Shown here in pieces: positions 63,713-64,000 of a stretch of DNA of 64,000 nt (position 1 is its first letter; the number at the start of each line of letters is the position of its first letter). The DNA comes from CAVSRC01 sp963830205. GTDB taxonomy: Bacteria; Pseudomonadota; Alphaproteobacteria; Rhizobiales; Kaistiaceae. The DNA is taken from contig CAWHLP010000002.1 in the NCBI GenBank assembly GCA_963830205.1, positions 62,001 to 126,000 on the forward strand, read 5' to 3'. A model generated the notes under the pieces. It was not told the origin of the DNA. It worked only from the letters and a program-made list of their open reading frames with translations, and ran no database searches. The translations under genes and the position numbers were made by a program.

Positions 63713-64000
63713 TCAGGCGGCGAGCTGGCGCAGCACGTAGTGCAGGATGCCGCCGTTGCGGAAATACTCCAGCTCGTCGAGCGTATCGATGCGGCAGGTG
63801 AGCGGCACTTCGGCCGTGCGGCCATCGCCATAGGTGATCTCGGCGGAGAGCGCCTGGCGCGGCTCGAGCCCCGCGGCCAGACCGCGGATGGTCACGGTCT
63901 CGTCGCCCTTTAGGCCCAACGCCTTCCACGTCATGCCCTCGGCGAAGACAAGCGGCAGGATGCCCATGCCGACCAGGTTGGAGCGATGGATGCGCTCGAA
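63713..64000 (-). CDS. acnA: Aconitate hydratase (3' part only)
   Basis: C-terminal 95 residues of the TCA-cycle [4Fe-4S] aconitase, citrate to isocitrate. The gene continues past the window edge. In-frame residues FERIHRSNLVGMGILPLVFAEG are the conserved domain-4 segment around the substrate-binding Arg and Ser (here FERIHRSNLVGMG). Then SAEITYGDGRTAEVPLTCRIDTLDELEYFRNGGILHYVLRQL is the classical AcnA end. The 149 bp between it and the DUF1223 gene contain a GC-rich imperfect hairpin near 63675-63710. Confidence 0.96.
   Translation of the reverse strand, partial: FERIHRSNLVGMGILPLVFAEGMTWKALGLKGDETVTIRGLAAGLEPRQALSAEITYGDGRTAEVPLTCRIDTLDELEYFRNGGILHYVLRQLAA

Overview
The window is a 64 kb piece of a high-GC alphaproteobacterial chromosome. 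Gene order points to Hyphomicrobiales (Rhizobiales): gpsA-tsaD diverging from hemC-hemD-COG4223-hemY, htpX-rsmB-heparinase-purH, IalB, DUF2794, DUF1223 and a Bax-inhibitor-1 protein, plus the short palindromic intergenic repeats usual in that order. Genus cannot be named from sequence alone. Content is mostly ordinary housekeeping and envelope genes. I see no tRNA, rRNA, CRISPR array, transposase or phage module.

Layout. 0-3.6 kb: end of a dipeptide-type ABC transporter operon (two permeases and a fused double ATPase) and a short-chain dehydrogenase. 3.7-8.4 kb: orphan BrnA-like antitoxin pair, gluconokinase, VOC protein, GST, and an acyl-CoA ligase/citryl-CoA lyase operon. 8.4-14.8 kb: two LemA loci, LemA-M48 protease and LemA-TPM-TPM, separated by a cupin protein, a periplasmic protein and a repeat-rich gap. 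14.8-18.6 kb: two tandem TPR-glycosyltransferase paralogues. 18.7-24.6 kb: purH, heparinase-like protein, rsmB, htpX on the minus strand. 24.8-31.5 kb: nuclease, Fic protein, acs, polysaccharide deacetylase, EVE protein, HTH regulator. 31.6-38.5 kb: gpsA, tsaD and the heme operon. 38.5-47.2 kb: a SLOG-like four-TM membrane protein, leuB, mntH with a candidate Mur/Fur box, a Na/Pi transporter, asd. 47.5-54 kb: META protein, an ArsR-VOC-SRPBCC cluster, a lipid-sugar cluster (GT2, ChbG/HpnK, GtrA), pdxY, CoA lyase. 54-64 kb: IalB, YkvA, thpR, BI-1, GNAT, LuxR regulator with a low-GC secreted protein, DUF2794, htpG, DUF1223 and the 3' part of acnA.

The reading frame is broken in at least twelve genes, including hemC, htpG, acs and htpX. 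Most breaks are a single extra base with good coding sequence on both sides, so I treat them as residual sequencing indels rather than gene decay. Coordinates of those genes are given end to end.

The least ordinary single gene is the 626-residue SLOG-like membrane protein at 38.5 kb, which looks like a one-gene ligand sensor/effector. It is the best candidate here for unexplored biology, though the evidence is domain architecture only.
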